From Calocera cornea HHB12733 (lineage: Eukaryota > Basidiomycota > Dacrymycetes > Dacrymycetales > Dacrymycetaceae): a DNA stretch of 64,000 bases. The position numbers and the translations under genes are program-made. The notes beneath the pieces were generated by a model. That model was not told the DNA's origin. It was given only the letters and a program-made list of their open reading frames with translations, and ran no database searches. Positions 11,746 to 22,753 of this stretch are shown piece by piece; positions within the stretch are counted from its first letter, which is position 1, and the number at the start of each line of letters is the position of its first letter. Location of the stretch: positions 1-64,000 of the forward strand of contig KV424069.1 of the NCBI GenBank assembly GCA_001632435.1. The letters are read 5' to 3'.

Positions 11746-12111
11746 GGACGCATACGATCTGGTGCAGGATGCAGAGCGATTATTACGAAACTGGGAAGTC
11801 ATCCGGCCATACGTTCCGTGCGGCGAGCGCAGCGAAGACGTGTAAACTTGGAAATGGGGTAGAAAGCAGGCTTGTGGCCCCTGGACCCACAGCTCGTTGC
11901 GAAGTAAGGCGTCGCGAAGTGCCTCCATAAACTCGGCGGCAGCCTCGGCAGGGTTCACAGCCACTACAGTACTTGTGATCGGGGATTTTGGCGATCCCTT
12001 TCAGCAGCGAAGTGACGAGCGCGTCCCTTGCTTCCCGTCAACCACTCCGCGGTCCACTCTTTCCTCCACATTCGCTTTCTCGACTCTACAGATAACGGCA
12101 AAGAGAGCACG

Positions 12112-14433
12112 ATGGGACGCGATGCGCACGCCCGCGCTATACTAGGCCCCGAGCTGTGCTCTCAGCTCGCCAATACGCGTGTCTTGCTTGTTGGCGCCGG
12201 TGGCATTGGTTGCGAGCTCCGTACGTAAACCTACGTATATGCGTTATGCCCCTAGGCATGCGCACGGCATTATAGTTCGCTCATTATGAGAGGCAGTGAA
12301 AACTCTTCTTCTCACCGGGTTCGGACACATCACCCTCCTTGACCTCGACACGATCGACCTCTCCAACCTCAATCGCCAGTTCTTGTTCCGCAAGAAAGAT
12401 GTCAAGCAGCCTAAGGCACTCGTCGCAGCAGAAACCGCTGGCCCTTTCAACCCCGCGTGCACTATCGAGCCTATACATGCGGATATTTTTGAGCCGCGTT
12501 TCGATCTTGCCTGGTTTAGTGGGTTCGACATCGTCCTGAACGCGCTCGACAACCTTGGTGCTCGATTGCACGTCAACAAGATGTGCATATCAGCGAACAT
12601 TCCGTTAGTGGAGAGTGGGACAGCTGGATATCTGGGACAGGTGCAGCCAATTGTGAAGGTCTGTGCGATCGCTTGAAGGTCTGAATCTGGACTGATGTGA
12701 ATGCAGGATCGTACTGAGTGCTTCGCGTGTATGCCAAAGGAGACACCGAGGACCTTCCCTGTTTGCACTATTAGAAGCACACCGAGCACGCCTATTCACT
12801 GCATTGTATGGGCAAAGAGCTATCTTTTCAAGTGAGTGTATGCTGAGCCTGTGGCCACTATCTCCATGCTGATGGCGTGATAGTAAACTGTTCGGCGAAT
12901 CAGAAGATGACGAAGCTGAGTTTGATGAGGCGCTCAAGAACGGAGAGAACCGTAAGCCTACCTCACTAAGACAGGATTCTGAATCGTGCTGATGCCTGCA
13001 ACAGCCAATGAGATCGCTGAGCTGCGCGTCGAAGCCGCGGCGTTTACAAAGATCCGCTCCTCCCTCAGTTCTCCGAATGCACCAGCTCTCGTCTTCGACA
13101 AAATATACAGCTCGGATATCAAGCGTCTCCTTGGCATGGAGGACATGTGGAAGTCGCGTACCCGTCCTGTACCCCTCGAATATACTGCCATTCGCGCTGG
13201 CACGTTCATCATGCCAGAGCGAAAGAAGCCAGGAACACAGAAGCTGACCAGTGGTGTGGCCAACGGACAGAGCAACGGTTCGAAAGCGGTCAACGGGAAC
13301 GGAAAGGGTCCTGCGGATAGCGCTGGTGGCCTCAAAGACAGGAAGGCATTGAGCTTGGAAGACAACGTTGAGCTGTTTGCTTCTAGGTTGGTCTTACGTA
13401 GATCATGTCCTGAAGCATATTCTCATCCATTATCAGCGTGCAGCGTCTAGCGGAACGGCAGGCTGTGACCGGGCAACCGCTCAGCTTCGACAAAGATGAC
13501 GACGATGCGCTGGATTTCGTTACCGCTACTGCCAATCTTCGCGCAATCTGTTACGGCATTCAGACGAAGACTCGTTGGGAAGTCAAGGAGATGGCGGGTA
13601 ACATCATTCCAGCAATTGCAACAACGAATGCGATGATCTCTGGTCTCATCGTCATGCAAGCGCTTCATCTTTTGAGGAGGTCTTATGATCGCATGCGCAG
13701 CGTATATGTACGCACCAAGCCCAGCGCACCACTTGGTGTTGGCACCATGGCACCCCCGAACCCGTACTGTGCCATCTGCCGCGATGTTTACATGCCGTTC
13801 CCGTGTAATCCTGAGATTGCAGTGCTCGGCGATGTACTCAGAGCTGTTGGAGTGGCGAAAGCGGAGGATGAAGCCGATGACGATGACGAAACAATGACCG
13901 GTGCTGAAGAAGGGAGGGAGTTGAGAGAAGCATTTGTTTACGAGGGGAACCGATTGCTGTTTGAACCGGAGATGGGAGAGAACGCCAAAAAGACGCTGGC
14001 ATACATGGGCGTGACCTGGGGCAAGAGCCTCACAGTAACGGATTACGACGGAAAAGTGGTCAACCTGAATCTCGTTCTCTTACCCCTACCGTGCGTCGCA
14101 TCCTCAGCACTGATAAACGTCTGCTGACTCCGGATTGATAGACCTGATCATGGAGATGTGAAACCGTTCATTGTACCTCCCACTCTTCCTACTCTTCCCC
14201 TACGTCCACCACCTCCTGCGCAGTCTGCACCACCGTCTCCTGAGAAACCATCACTCAAGCGGTCTGCACCAGAGGACGACGACATTATTGATGATACACG
14301 TGCGATCAAGCGCATACGGACGGAAGGCGGCGCGGTCAAGGCGCCAGCAGGGCAGGATACGACTATTCGGGAGGAGAATGGTGTGCTGATCTTAGACGAC
14401 GACGAGGAAGACGACATCGTAGAGCTCGACTAG
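12112..14433 (+). CDS. UBA2: SUMO-activating enzyme subunit Uba2
   Basis: Catalytic subunit of the heterodimeric SUMO E1, which adenylates SUMO with Aos1 and takes it onto a cysteine before transfer to Ubc9. The N-terminus has the nucleotide-binding [12 protein letters not shown], then after an intron [20 protein letters not shown] and [12 protein letters not shown]. The zinc-binding CFAC and a later YCAIC form the expected pairs. The active-site cysteine lies in [22 protein letters not shown] ubiquitin-fold domain follows ([15 protein letters not shown]). The C-terminal tail is basic with a [12 protein letters not shown] nuclear-localisation-like segment and ends with [12 protein letters not shown], a classic SUMO-interaction motif. 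At least five introns are needed, for example after 12221 and before 14140. Uba2 is usually about 600-650 residues, which fits. Confidence 0.93.
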
Positions 14434-14539
14434 ATCGCAAGATGGTGATCTCTGTAATCTTGCATAGCTGACATTTCTTCGACAGTATAAACGCCCTACA
14501 ACCCAGTAATGCTAATACCACTCTGTATCGCCTAGCGCT

Positions 14540-15718
14540 TCAACGTCCCTGTCCAGCGTTCTGTTTCATCCCCGTTGAAAGTGCACCCCGTAGCACTGTG
14601 TCTCTCCCATCGGAAGCGTAACTGAGCTCGTCCTCGAGATATGTCCAGTCGGATTCCACCGCAGCCACGCCCTCGCCCTCTGCCCTCTCAAATAGCGGCG
14701 TGCTAATATCCACCGTCGGCTGCCCACCATCCCACGTGACTGTTGCGCCACACGTACTGCAGAACCCACGTTTGGCCTTCTCCGAGCTCTGATAGTACAC
14801 AAGCGTCTCGCCCTCGATCGTCAAATGCTCCCTTCCGACATAGATCCAGCTCGACAAAGGGCATCCGCTTACCAGTCTGCAATCTGTGCAGACGCAGTGT
14901 CCGGCCATCCAGCGCCGGCCGTCTGAACTCCCGCGCTCTTTGACCCCTGGGCCGGAGGGAATTGCAGATGGGCGGCGGATACGGGCGCGTACGCCGCCGC
15001 AGCGGCATCGAGCGGTGAGAACGTCCTCACCCGTTGAGGTCGTGCGGAACTGAGCGTTCAGCGGACCGGCTGCCGGAGGGGTATTGAAAGGTTTGTCATC
15101 TTTCTCGAGCGACCATCGGGGAAGACCGTCCGGCAGAATGCGCGTGAGGCCGCCATCCACTGTTTCGGAGAGGTACTGGTGCCACGAAATGGTGTACGTG
15201 CTGTCGACTGCTTGTATCTCCTGTTCCTTTGTAGCTGCAGCGGCAGATGTCGTTGTTGTGACAGTCGAGGTGAGCGACGCTGTACTGCCAGGGTCGGCCG
15301 AAGCGCCCGTGGTCGCATGGGAAGCAACTACCGTGGGAGCGAATTCCAACGCGCCTACAGGCACACACCACGCCTTGCCTTGAAAGTCATCCATTCCCAA
15401 GTGGCATCCACAGGTCACGCAGAAGTACCGTGTGCCTGCCTCGCTCGTCTTGTACGTGCGTATGCTCTCCGGTAGATCAACGTATGGCACGGCCCCTTTG
15501 GCACTCGAGGGATCTGCCGACAGAGTAGATGCATTTGCTGGCGGAGGAAATAGGGGATGTGGGACGGGTATGTAGCAGCCGAAAGGGGCACCGGTAGTCT
15601 GGCGACAGGCGAGGCAGTAGCAGAAGTCGACGGTGTGCGGGAGGGCAGAAGGGTCGAGGTGGATTGGGATGCGATGTTTGCGGCAGTGGCAGGTTACGAA
15701 CATGGCGGGTGCGGTCAT
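14540..15718 (-). CDS. Tandem GFA-domain (CENP-V/GFA) protein
   Basis: Protein of the glutathione-dependent formaldehyde-activating (GFA, DUF636) zinc-binding family, with two GFA units in one 392-residue chain and no intron needed. Unit 1 shows TCHCRKH, CYCLACRQTTGAPF and YFCVTCGCHLG. Unit 2 shows RCRCGGV, CVCTDCRLVSGCPL and FCSTCGATVTW. The cysteine clusters would bind structural and catalytic zinc ions. The reaction is unknown; most family members are not proven formaldehyde enzymes. The start at 15718 (MTAPAMFVTCHC) puts the first cysteines at the normal distance; a second in-frame ATG at 15703 is equally possible. The longer open frame reaching 16246 runs antisense to the neighbour and is rejected. 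It is divergent from a paralogue whose start is 170 bases away. Confidence 0.85.
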   Translation of the reverse strand: MTAPAMFVTCHCRKHRIPIHLDPSALPHTVDFCYCLACRQTTGAPFGCYIPVPHPLFPPPANASTLSADPSSAKGAVPYVDLPESIRTYKTSEAGTRYFCVTCGCHLGMDDFQGKAWCVPVGALEFAPTVVASHATTGASADPGSTASLTSTVTTTTSAAAATKEQEIQAVDSTYTISWHQYLSETVDGGLTRILPDGLPRWSLEKDDKPFNTPPAAGPLNAQFRTTSTGEDVLTARCRCGGVRARIRRPSAIPSGPGVKERGSSDGRRWMAGHCVCTDCRLVSGCPLSSWIYVGREHLTIEGETLVYYQSSEKAKRGFCSTCGATVTWDGGQPTVDISTPLFERAEGEGVAAVESDWTYLEDELSYASDGRDTVLRGALSTGMKQNAGQGR

Positions 15719-15887
15719 GGTGGGTGTGACAGAGGTCGCAACCGTATGGCTTGAATGAAGTAAGTATGGGCTGTCCAGGTGGGCGCTTATGACTCCGCTT
15801 GAACGATGACTCCTCCTGGCGCCTGACACGGACCATGACGTGGATGAACCCTGAGTGACGCTCCCTCTCCGCCGCAAGTTGAACGGC

Positions 15888-16865
15888 ATGACGACGAGGC
15901 TCACCCTCCGATGCCACTCCGGCCAGAACACGTGGTCCCTCCCATATCCCACCGCCTCCCTCCCGCTCAACGCCTGGTACTGCCACTGCTCCATATGCAG
16001 ACACGTCTCCGGCGCACCCTTCGTCGCACACCTCGGCCAACTGCCCATCTCTCTCTGCGAGAGCACCGCGTCCCCACCGGCGACATCGAGGGCATATAAC
16101 ACCTCTTCAAAGGGGAGACGGTACTTCTGCTCCAAGTGCGGAACGTACCTAGCGACCTCTACTCCCGTTGGCGTCAAGCCCGAACAGTGGTTCGCATGTG
16201 TCGGTGCCCTCGAACTCGGCTCGCTCAAGGCCCAGGAGGTATACAAGTTTAGCGAACATTACGATCTCGCATCAACGGTCGACGGAGGTTTCGCACGGTG
16301 GTTGGACGATGGACTGCCTAAATGGGTGGCTTGGGGTCCGGAGGAGTTCCACTTCCCGACGGAGCCGCTTACCCCTGCGCGACCAACGAGTGGGGCGAAG
16401 GAGGCACTCAACGGGGCATGTCACTGCGGTGGAGTTACTCTGGAGTTACTGCAACCGTAATCGGTCGAGGAACGGCGCTGGCCTGCGCTTGTATGCTGGT
16501 GCTCCTCCTGCCGGCTGTCGCTCGGCTACCCCTGTCCCGTCTTCATCAGAGTCGCTCGAGAGCAGCTGCGTATCCTTGAACGGCGCCCACTGCTGGTCTA
16601 TCAGAGCCCTCCGGGAGTGGAGAGGTCCTTCTGCGGCACATGCGGAGCGAGCATCACCTATTCTGCAACCTCGTGCCTAGAGTCCATCGACGTCCACCTA
16701 GGTCTCTTGCAGGTGGACGAAAAGAAGGGCGAAGGGCTTGCCGCATTGTTGGGAGATTGGGTGCAGTGGAAGAAGTATGGATATGAAGAGGAGTGCATAT
16801 ATCCAGAGCTTGCGGAGCTGCTGCAACAAGGGATGCGCAGGGATGGACTATTGACGGAAACGTGA
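15888..16865 (+). pseudogene. Second tandem GFA gene, interrupted by an in-frame TAA
   Basis: Paralogue of the adjacent minus-strand gene, again with two GFA units. Unit 1: LRCHSGQ, CHCSICRHVSGAPF, YFCSKCGTYLA. Unit 2: GACHCGGV, CWCSSCRLSLGYPCP, SFCGTCGASITY, then LLGDWVQWKKYGYEEE. The reading frame is continuous from 15888 to 16865 except for one TAA at 16458-16460, between the first and second cysteine blocks of unit 2. The stop overlaps a GTAATC donor; removing GT...CAG at 16457-16549 (about 93 bases) restores frame but deletes the CWCSSC block. It is therefore either a pseudogene with a single nonsense change, a gene with a retained-intron switch, or a sequence error. The C-terminal part was duplicated at 18316. 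Confidence 0.7.
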
Positions 16866-17055
16866 CACACGATCATAAGGCACATGTTTATCTTCTGTCG
16901 TAAGCTTTCATCCCGGGTTGTGGGTATATGCACATTGATAAGAGTACAATGCAGGAACTCGCGAAGGAGAATTCGGGAAATCGATTCGCACAGGTCAATG
17001 CACCCACTCGATATCAGCTGCACACTTCGCCGTCAGGTCGTAGCCACCCTTTCCC
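16674..17055. repeat. Segmental duplication copy 1 (GFA 3' end plus DUF2235 3' remnant)
   Basis: About 380 bases closely matching 18316-18695. In this copy the GFA gene's end is complete, whereas the facing minus-strand DUF2235 gene survives only as its last codons (GGYDL..., ADIEWVH, stop at about 17000). The two stops are about 130 bases apart, as in a convergent gene pair. Confidence 0.8.
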
Positions 17056-17490
17056 ATCCGATGAGATGGGGATGTGACCGCCCTGGGGGGCCGTCGTGGG
17101 ACCAAATCGGGCGTTATAGGCATCGAGCTGCCATTGGCACCAAGCCGCACCCCTCCGTTCTCCTTATGGGCCGGCTTTCCTGAGAATGAGAGCTATGTTC
17201 TGCTTGTGAAGGTCGCTTTTGGCCTTGAGAATAATGTCGAGGTCTTGGTCGCCAGTGTATCGTGAGGGGGCGGAAAATAGGAGCGAGTTCCCCAAGCCAG
17301 CTTCATCCGGGCCTTGTGTGCTGCCCTTTTGGCCGCCAAGATGGTGAGGATATTGTCATCATTGTGTCTAACTACCGGCGCTGGTCTCGACGTACAACAC
17401 GCATGCCCGGCGTTGCGAGCGGCCTGATAAGATGGCAAACAGTTCTCACCGGCTTCTAGGTGACATACCGCCTCGTAACACGGTGGGGCG
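17056..17490. other. Intergenic, no recognisable gene
   Basis: Sequence between the duplication scar and the Shp1 fragment. A short minus-strand frame around 17180-17270 reads coherent-looking residues (TGDQDLDIILKAK) but I cannot assign it to a family. Confidence 0.3.
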
Positions 17491-17492
17491 TG

Positions 17493-18020
17493 CTATTCTT
17501 GCTGTTGATTGCGTGTTGGCGGGCCAGGGGGTGTGCGAGGCAGTCGCTCATCTGCGGTGCTCTCGGCGTGTTCATTGGTGCGTTTAGAGACGTGTACTTC
17601 CACGAGTTGACCGAGACGCACGTTGAACACTTGAGGTGGTGCACGACCGGCATTGATCTGTTGAAGAAGCTGCACGTTCGCAGGATCATCGTAGCGGTAG
17701 AGCGGTCCGTTGTCCACGCTGAAGCCCTCATACCAGAAGGTCAGCTCCCTCACAACACGCTGCGCTTTCAATTCGTCTTCGGACTTGGCTGAGGCAGCAC
17801 CCGCAGGATCAGGACCGCCAGAGCCATTGGACGTGATCGAGCTCGCTCCCTGAGGCTCGCTTGGTGCCGGTAGTCTCGCATCGCTCCTGGAGGAATGGCC
17901 GGGTGCGGGCGGTGAGAGAGCACGAATCAACGTGGCGGCGATGTCTGGGCCGCCCGGTAAGGCGGGATTGTCTGGGAAAGGTGTGAGACCTAGCAGGGCA
18001 AGGACTCTCAAAGGGCGCAC
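17493..18020 (-). pseudogene. Shp1 SEP-domain gene fragment
   Basis: Partial copy of the Shp1 gene: HSSRSDARLPAPSEPQ, then SEDELKAQRVVRELTFWYEGF, a complete SEP domain (DNGPLYRYDDPANVQ, LLQQINAGRAPPQ) and VSKRTNEH, then an unrelated tail and a stop. The preceding bases still resemble the intron in front of this exon in the intact gene, so it arose from DNA rather than mRNA. The UBX domain is absent. The frame through SEP is open, and 40 open residues of different origin precede it, so a chimeric transcript cannot be excluded. Confidence 0.7.
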
Positions 18021-18049
18021 CAGCAGTCATCAGCGCAGTAAGACTGCCT

Positions 18050-18260
18050 CCGCGGTGGTATGTCCGACTGCCTCGCGATTGAAACGACGGTCGACAGGTC
18101 GCTGAGGGTATTCAATGTCAACTCGAGGGAGGAAAGGGGCACGCGCCAGGGAAGGAGCATACGATTTAAGTGTTGCTTCGAGCTGGGACGAGTACTTCAA
18201 TATGATTCGATAAGGGTCGAGGCGAATAGGAGAGACGCACTTGATGGGAGGGCATGACAG
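18050..18260 (-). other. Unassigned open stretch upstream of SEP fragment
   Basis: On the minus strand about 65 codons are open with coding-like composition (RLDPYRIILKYSSQLEATLK ... PQRPVDRRFNREAVGHTTAEA), ending at a stop near 18035. I do not recognise it. It could be an exon of a broken gene captured beside the SEP fragment. Confidence 0.3.
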
Positions 18261-18315
18261 ATGATTGGAGATGATGGCAAAGTCCGACGACGACTGCCAG
18301 CAAAGCTAAGGGTTC

Positions 18316-18695
18316 GACGCCTCGAGTCCCTCGATGTCCATCTGGGTATCTTGCACGTGGACGAAGAAGGCCGAAGGGCTTGCCGCATTGTTGGGAGATT
18401 GGGTGCAGTGGAAGAATATGGATATGAAGAACAGTGCATATCCGGGGCTCGCGGACTACGCTGCAGCGAGAGATGCGCAGGGAGGGACTGTGGACGGACA
18501 GGTGACACATTATCATTAGGCACATGGTTATCTTCTATCGTAAGGTTTCATCCGGGGTTGTGGGGATATGCGCATCGCTAACAGAACCATGCAGGAATTC
18601 GAAAAGGAGAATCCGGGAAAGCGATTCGCACCGCTCAATGCACCCACTCGATATCAGCTGGACACTTGGCTTTCAGGTCGTAGCCACCATTCTCC
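18316..18695. repeat. Segmental duplication copy 2 (GFA remnant plus intact DUF2235 3' end)
   Basis: Partner of 16674-17055. Here the DUF2235 gene on the minus strand is complete, but the GFA gene is only a C-terminal remnant (SLDVHLGILHVDE, then a frameshift relative to the VDEKKGEGLAALLGDWVQWK region of copy 1). The pair therefore shows reciprocal truncation. Confidence 0.8.
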
Positions 18696-20378
18696 ATGCG
18701 CTGCTTCACCGACCAATGGACCTTCATCTTCTTTCCCTGCACTTCCCTCGGCTTCCCAAGGTTTGGTCTATGGACGACGTCAGACGGCCATCATGTGTAC
18801 CAGATCGACGACTTACCTGGGAGAGAGCCTCCAGTTGTCCGGCCCTGACGTCTTTACCGGCACGCGATAGGTGAACGGCATCACCTCCAGCGCCCACCAC
18901 ACGCGGGCAAGCTTGAGCTGGTCGCTCACCTTTGCCTGTACATCCTGATCATATCTCTTATCGAGATTCTCGACCCAGTTCTCTTCTGCAAGCGCAGCCC
19001 GAGCGTTCAACATCCCGTTCTTGCCAGTGGATATGATAGCCTCGCCAGTGGCAGCAGTAGGGAGGGAGATACCGTCCTGAGCCAGGGCGGACTCGTCGAA
19101 CTCGATGCCGGTATCGGCAAGGACGATCTCTCGCAGCATCCAAACCAGCGGGATACGAGCAGCCGAGGCCGGATCACTGTTCTTCGTACAGCCCCCTCCC
19201 ACATCTATATGTGCCAGTCAGAAGAACACAACGCGAAGCTCGAAGAACGCGCGCACCGCCGTGCCCGCCGGAGAACCACACCTCCCCGACGTCGGTACTC
19301 CACTTCCCACCTCCCAAGTCCACGCTGGCGGCGCGGCTCTGCCCATCAGGAAGCGTGTTGTGGGGACATGGACTCCTGCGTTTCTCCTTCTCGTTCTTCT
19401 CTTGCGCTTCTTCCTTCGCAGCCTTGTTCTTGCCGTGCAAACGGGGATGAAGAGTACCAGGCTCGCCGCCTCCCGGTGCGTTCGAGTTTGGTGGAGAAAA
19501 TGGTTCTTGCCATTGGTTGGCCTTGAACTTGCAGCGGCGCTCGTCGAGGGAGATCGCATGCTGCGCTATGGATCAGCATGCATGTACCCTGAAGAAACCA
19601 AGGGTGTACGGACCCGGAAGACACGTATATGATGATCGCTGGACGTGAACGGCAAGTCCTTGCTCCTGAACAAACCAACACTGGCGACGGTATCCCACAC
19701 TCCCAAGAAGTCGACCTCGACCTGGTTACAGAATGTATGCTTGAACGCGTCGCTCATATCCCACCCATTCGCGTTCTGCGTCTGATACATCTTGAACGCA
19801 AACGGAACTTGCTCCTGGTTGGCGCGCGTGAGGAGGCCAACTTTGTGCAGCATTCCTGCGAGCGCCCGAGCAGTGTATGCGCCACGAGAGAAGCCGAAGA
19901 TAGAGATCTTGTCCCCAGGCACGTAGTTTTGCATCAAGAACGAGTATCCTCCCATGATCTGCACAAATCTCAGCATATATGGCCTTCTTGAACGCTCGTT
20001 ACGCACGTGGCTGGAGATGTCCCATGCAATGGCTGTATCAAACAGCTTTGCAATCTTCACCGTCAGGGGCATCCAGTACCCCGGCTGGATGTACGTCCCG
20101 ACGCCGGTCTGATAGTACACCTGCTGCCTCTCCACGTCGTCCTTCCGCAAGTAGGATACGAGTCGGACAACGTTAGTATTCCTGGTATCGAACAGGTTCG
20201 AGGTGCCGTCAAAGCACAATATGAGTCTTTTAGGCGCAGGCGTCAAAGAGATGGGAGTAGAGCCAGCAGTTGGGGAGGACATGAGGAGCGCTTCCTCCAG
20301 CAGGGTCGGTGCATGAGTGTAGCCCGACTCCTGCGAGTCGCGAACAGCAGGTTCAGGTCGAGGGTTACGAGATGACAT
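18635..20378 (-). CDS. DUF2235 (Tle1-like) alpha/beta hydrolase A
   Basis: Member of pfam DUF2235, related to the catalytic domain of bacterial type VI phospholipase effectors (Tle1); substrate unknown in fungi. Conserved blocks: [30 protein letters not shown], the nucleophile elbow [45 protein letters not shown], and the acid/histidine region VWFSGGHG joined by an intron to DVGGGC. The C-terminus is WRLSPR, then after an intron MKVHWSVKQRM ending ADIEWVH. Introns: about 48 bases after DISSH, one after HHIRVFR, one after GGHG and one after LSPR. Unlike copies B-D it has no intron between VYYQ and TGVGTY. A lysine/glutamate-rich low-complexity insert lies between KFKAN and VWFSGG. An internal ATG at about 20285 is an alternative start. 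A TATATAT sits about 65 bases upstream. Confidence 0.85.
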
Positions 20379-20440
20379 GGCGCTTGTAGGTTGTAGTCAA
20401 CACGGCGGTTCCAGCTGAAGATCTGACTTCCTTGAGACGC

Positions 20441-20450
20441 AGATATATAT
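20441..20450 (-). promoter_or_regulatory. TATA-like box of DUF2235-A
   Basis: ATATATAT read on the minus strand about 65 bases before the start codon at 20378; a similar box precedes copies B and D. Confidence 0.45.
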
Positions 20451-21037
20451 GCCCCCCTCCTCCCGGTCCCTACTCGGGCCTCCAACGCCAATCCAGAAGC
20501 ATCGGGCTCCTAGCGTGCCGAGTTCCAAGAATGATAGGAGGCCGTGGCAATGACACAACACACCTTATGAGTCGCCGTTCGCTTGACCGAGATCACGTGG
20601 GCGCGAGGCTGCGGGGCGGGGTCGAAGAACCAAGGCGGTGCTGATGGAAACGCTCATCACAGCTCGGCACAGTGCAGGCTGCGTCATGCCTTCCTCCTTT
20701 AACTGATGCCCAGTGGCCTTGGCACCTTTCCATGCAGATTCAAGCTATGCGCATGGCGAGGCGGAGAGGGTTGGCGCCGGTGCAGACGCCGAAACGGTGT
20801 GGAGCTGCGGAAGAAGCGCATAGCCACGCCCGGGGTCTCGCAGAGTTCGATTCGGCTCCGATTCGGCTCACGGATTGAACATCTTGTCATCAAATCATTA
20901 ACATTATATCACCATGGAAATTAGGTGTGTTATTCTACAGACGTGGTATGACTCGTGATAACGTGAAATGGCAAACAGATAGAGCGCATAGATACACGCG
21001 CCTCATGATCAGGTTGAGGACGAAAGCCCTTCAAGTC
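20451..21037. other. Intergenic between DUF2235-A and -B
   Basis: Upstream sequence of copy A and downstream sequence of copy B. Nothing coding is recognised. Confidence 0.4.
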
Positions 21038-22674
21038 TCAGTAGACCCATTCCGGTTGGTTCTCATCTGACCACCGAACCTTGTACGAGCTGCCCTTCTG
21101 CTCCTCTCGCTCAAACACGGAGTGATGCACCTTCCAATTGGACGTCGGAAGATTCCGATAATGCCCCATATTCGGCCTGCGTCATGGCATGAGCAGGATA
21201 TCGCGGTGCGAAGCAACAGCGTACTGACCAGGGCGACAGCTTCCACTTGCTATGCGGCTTCTTCTTGTTATGGTAGCCACTCTGCGGCAGTCCATTCTGT
21301 CCCTTCCCCCCTGATTTCTTGGACCCCCTCGGTACCCGGTATGTGAACGGCAGTATCTCCAACCACCACCACCACTTGTCTATATCCAGCCAGTCGAAGA
21401 TGGGAGCCTCCACGTCCTTCGTGTACCGCATATCCAGATCAGAGACTTTCATACCCCACCCGTGTTGAATTGCCTTGTACGGATCGACGATCTCGTCTCG
21501 CTCGAGTGCCGCGGTGTTGAAACGGATTCCGAGTCCGGACAGTGCGATCTCGCGGAGCATCCATACAAGCGGAATGCGGTTAGCGCTGTACTTCTGGTCG
21601 TTGGTGACACATCCTCCTCCAACGTCTGTCATCTCATCAGCCTTAGCTGCGAAGTGGACGGAAGAAGCGCCTTACCTCCATGCCCCCCTGCAAACCATAC
21701 CTCTAGAACATCTGTCGGGGGCTTACTACCGTGCGTTCCCCGACGCCGGGGCTGTACCTGGGGTTCCGTTCGCTCTTCCGGAGAGAGGTGGTAAAGGTTC
21801 GCCTTGAACTTGCAGCGGCGCTCGTCGAGGGAGACCGCGTGCTAGCCAGAAGTTCAGGAGTTTGCTGCGGTACGCACATGTGCCACTTACACGAAACACG
21901 CCAATGAAGTCGGGCGAGTCGACAAACGGCAGGTCCGTCAACGAGAAGACTCCGACCGAGGAGACAGTATCCCACACCCCCACGAAGTCAACCCACACAT
22001 GATTGCAGAAGGTCGCCTTGAACTCGTCGCACATCTCGCTATTGCTCGCATACATGCTGTATGCGAAAGGCACCTGCTCTTCATTGCTTCTGGACAGCAG
22101 GCCGACCTACATCTGCGTTAGCGCCAAGGGCGAATTTCTAGTCAGATGCGCAGCGAACTTTGTGTAGCATCCCTGCCAGTGCACGGGCCGTGTATGCTCC
22201 TCGAGAGAAACCGAAGATGGAAATGCTGTCGCCTGGAACGTAGTTCTGCATGAGGAAGCTGTATCCTCCCATGATCTGCAGGGTGTCAGAGGGGCGTACA
22301 GCCCCATTGAAGAAATGGACTGACGTGATTGTCAATGTCCCAAGCGATGGCATCATCAAGCAACTTGGCGGACTTGACCATGAATGGCATCATGGTTCCA
22401 GGGGGAATATATGTACCAATACCCGTCTAACAGCTTCTGTGAGTATGCGCAGGTTCCAATGTTATATGACCACACTTACCTGATAATAAACTTGCTGCTT
22501 ATTCAAATCCGTCTTGTCGAGATACGAAACGAGCTTGACCACATTGGTGTTTGCCTTATCGAAGATGTTGCTCGTTCCATCGAAACAAAGAATTAAGCGC
22601 CGGCCTTCGGGTTGGCCGTTAGGTACCGGACATTTGTTGGAAGTGGAACCATTCGACACGACGATATTGGACAT
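21038..22674 (-). CDS. DUF2235 (Tle1-like) alpha/beta hydrolase B
   Basis: Paralogue of A in the same orientation. Starts [10 protein letters not shown]; then [24 protein letters not shown] (intron) [16 protein letters not shown] (intron) [16 protein letters not shown], nucleophile elbow [20 protein letters not shown], an extra intron after [39 protein letters not shown] (intron) DVGGGC, and WKLSPW followed after an intron by [11 protein letters not shown] and QPEWVY at the stop. The insert between KFKAN and VWFAGG is short. All catalytic blocks are intact, so it is probably functional. Family role in fungi is unproven; a lipase or esterase-like hydrolase is the inference. Confidence 0.85.
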
Positions 22675-22753
22675 GGGGTTTGTGTGCGGTGGGGCGTATG
22701 TATTGCGCTGTAGCTGAGTGCGGCGCTATTGTCATAAGGCGGGTCAGTAAACA

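Noticed and set aside
11412..11930. 172-codon open frame in array 1
   Set aside because: Made of the degenerate repeat; no protein-like features and no conserved frame along the array.
14540..16246. 568-codon minus-strand open frame covering both GFA genes
   Set aside because: The part beyond 15718 is antisense to the paralogous GFA gene and has no family features; it is open because of GC-rich coding on the other strand.
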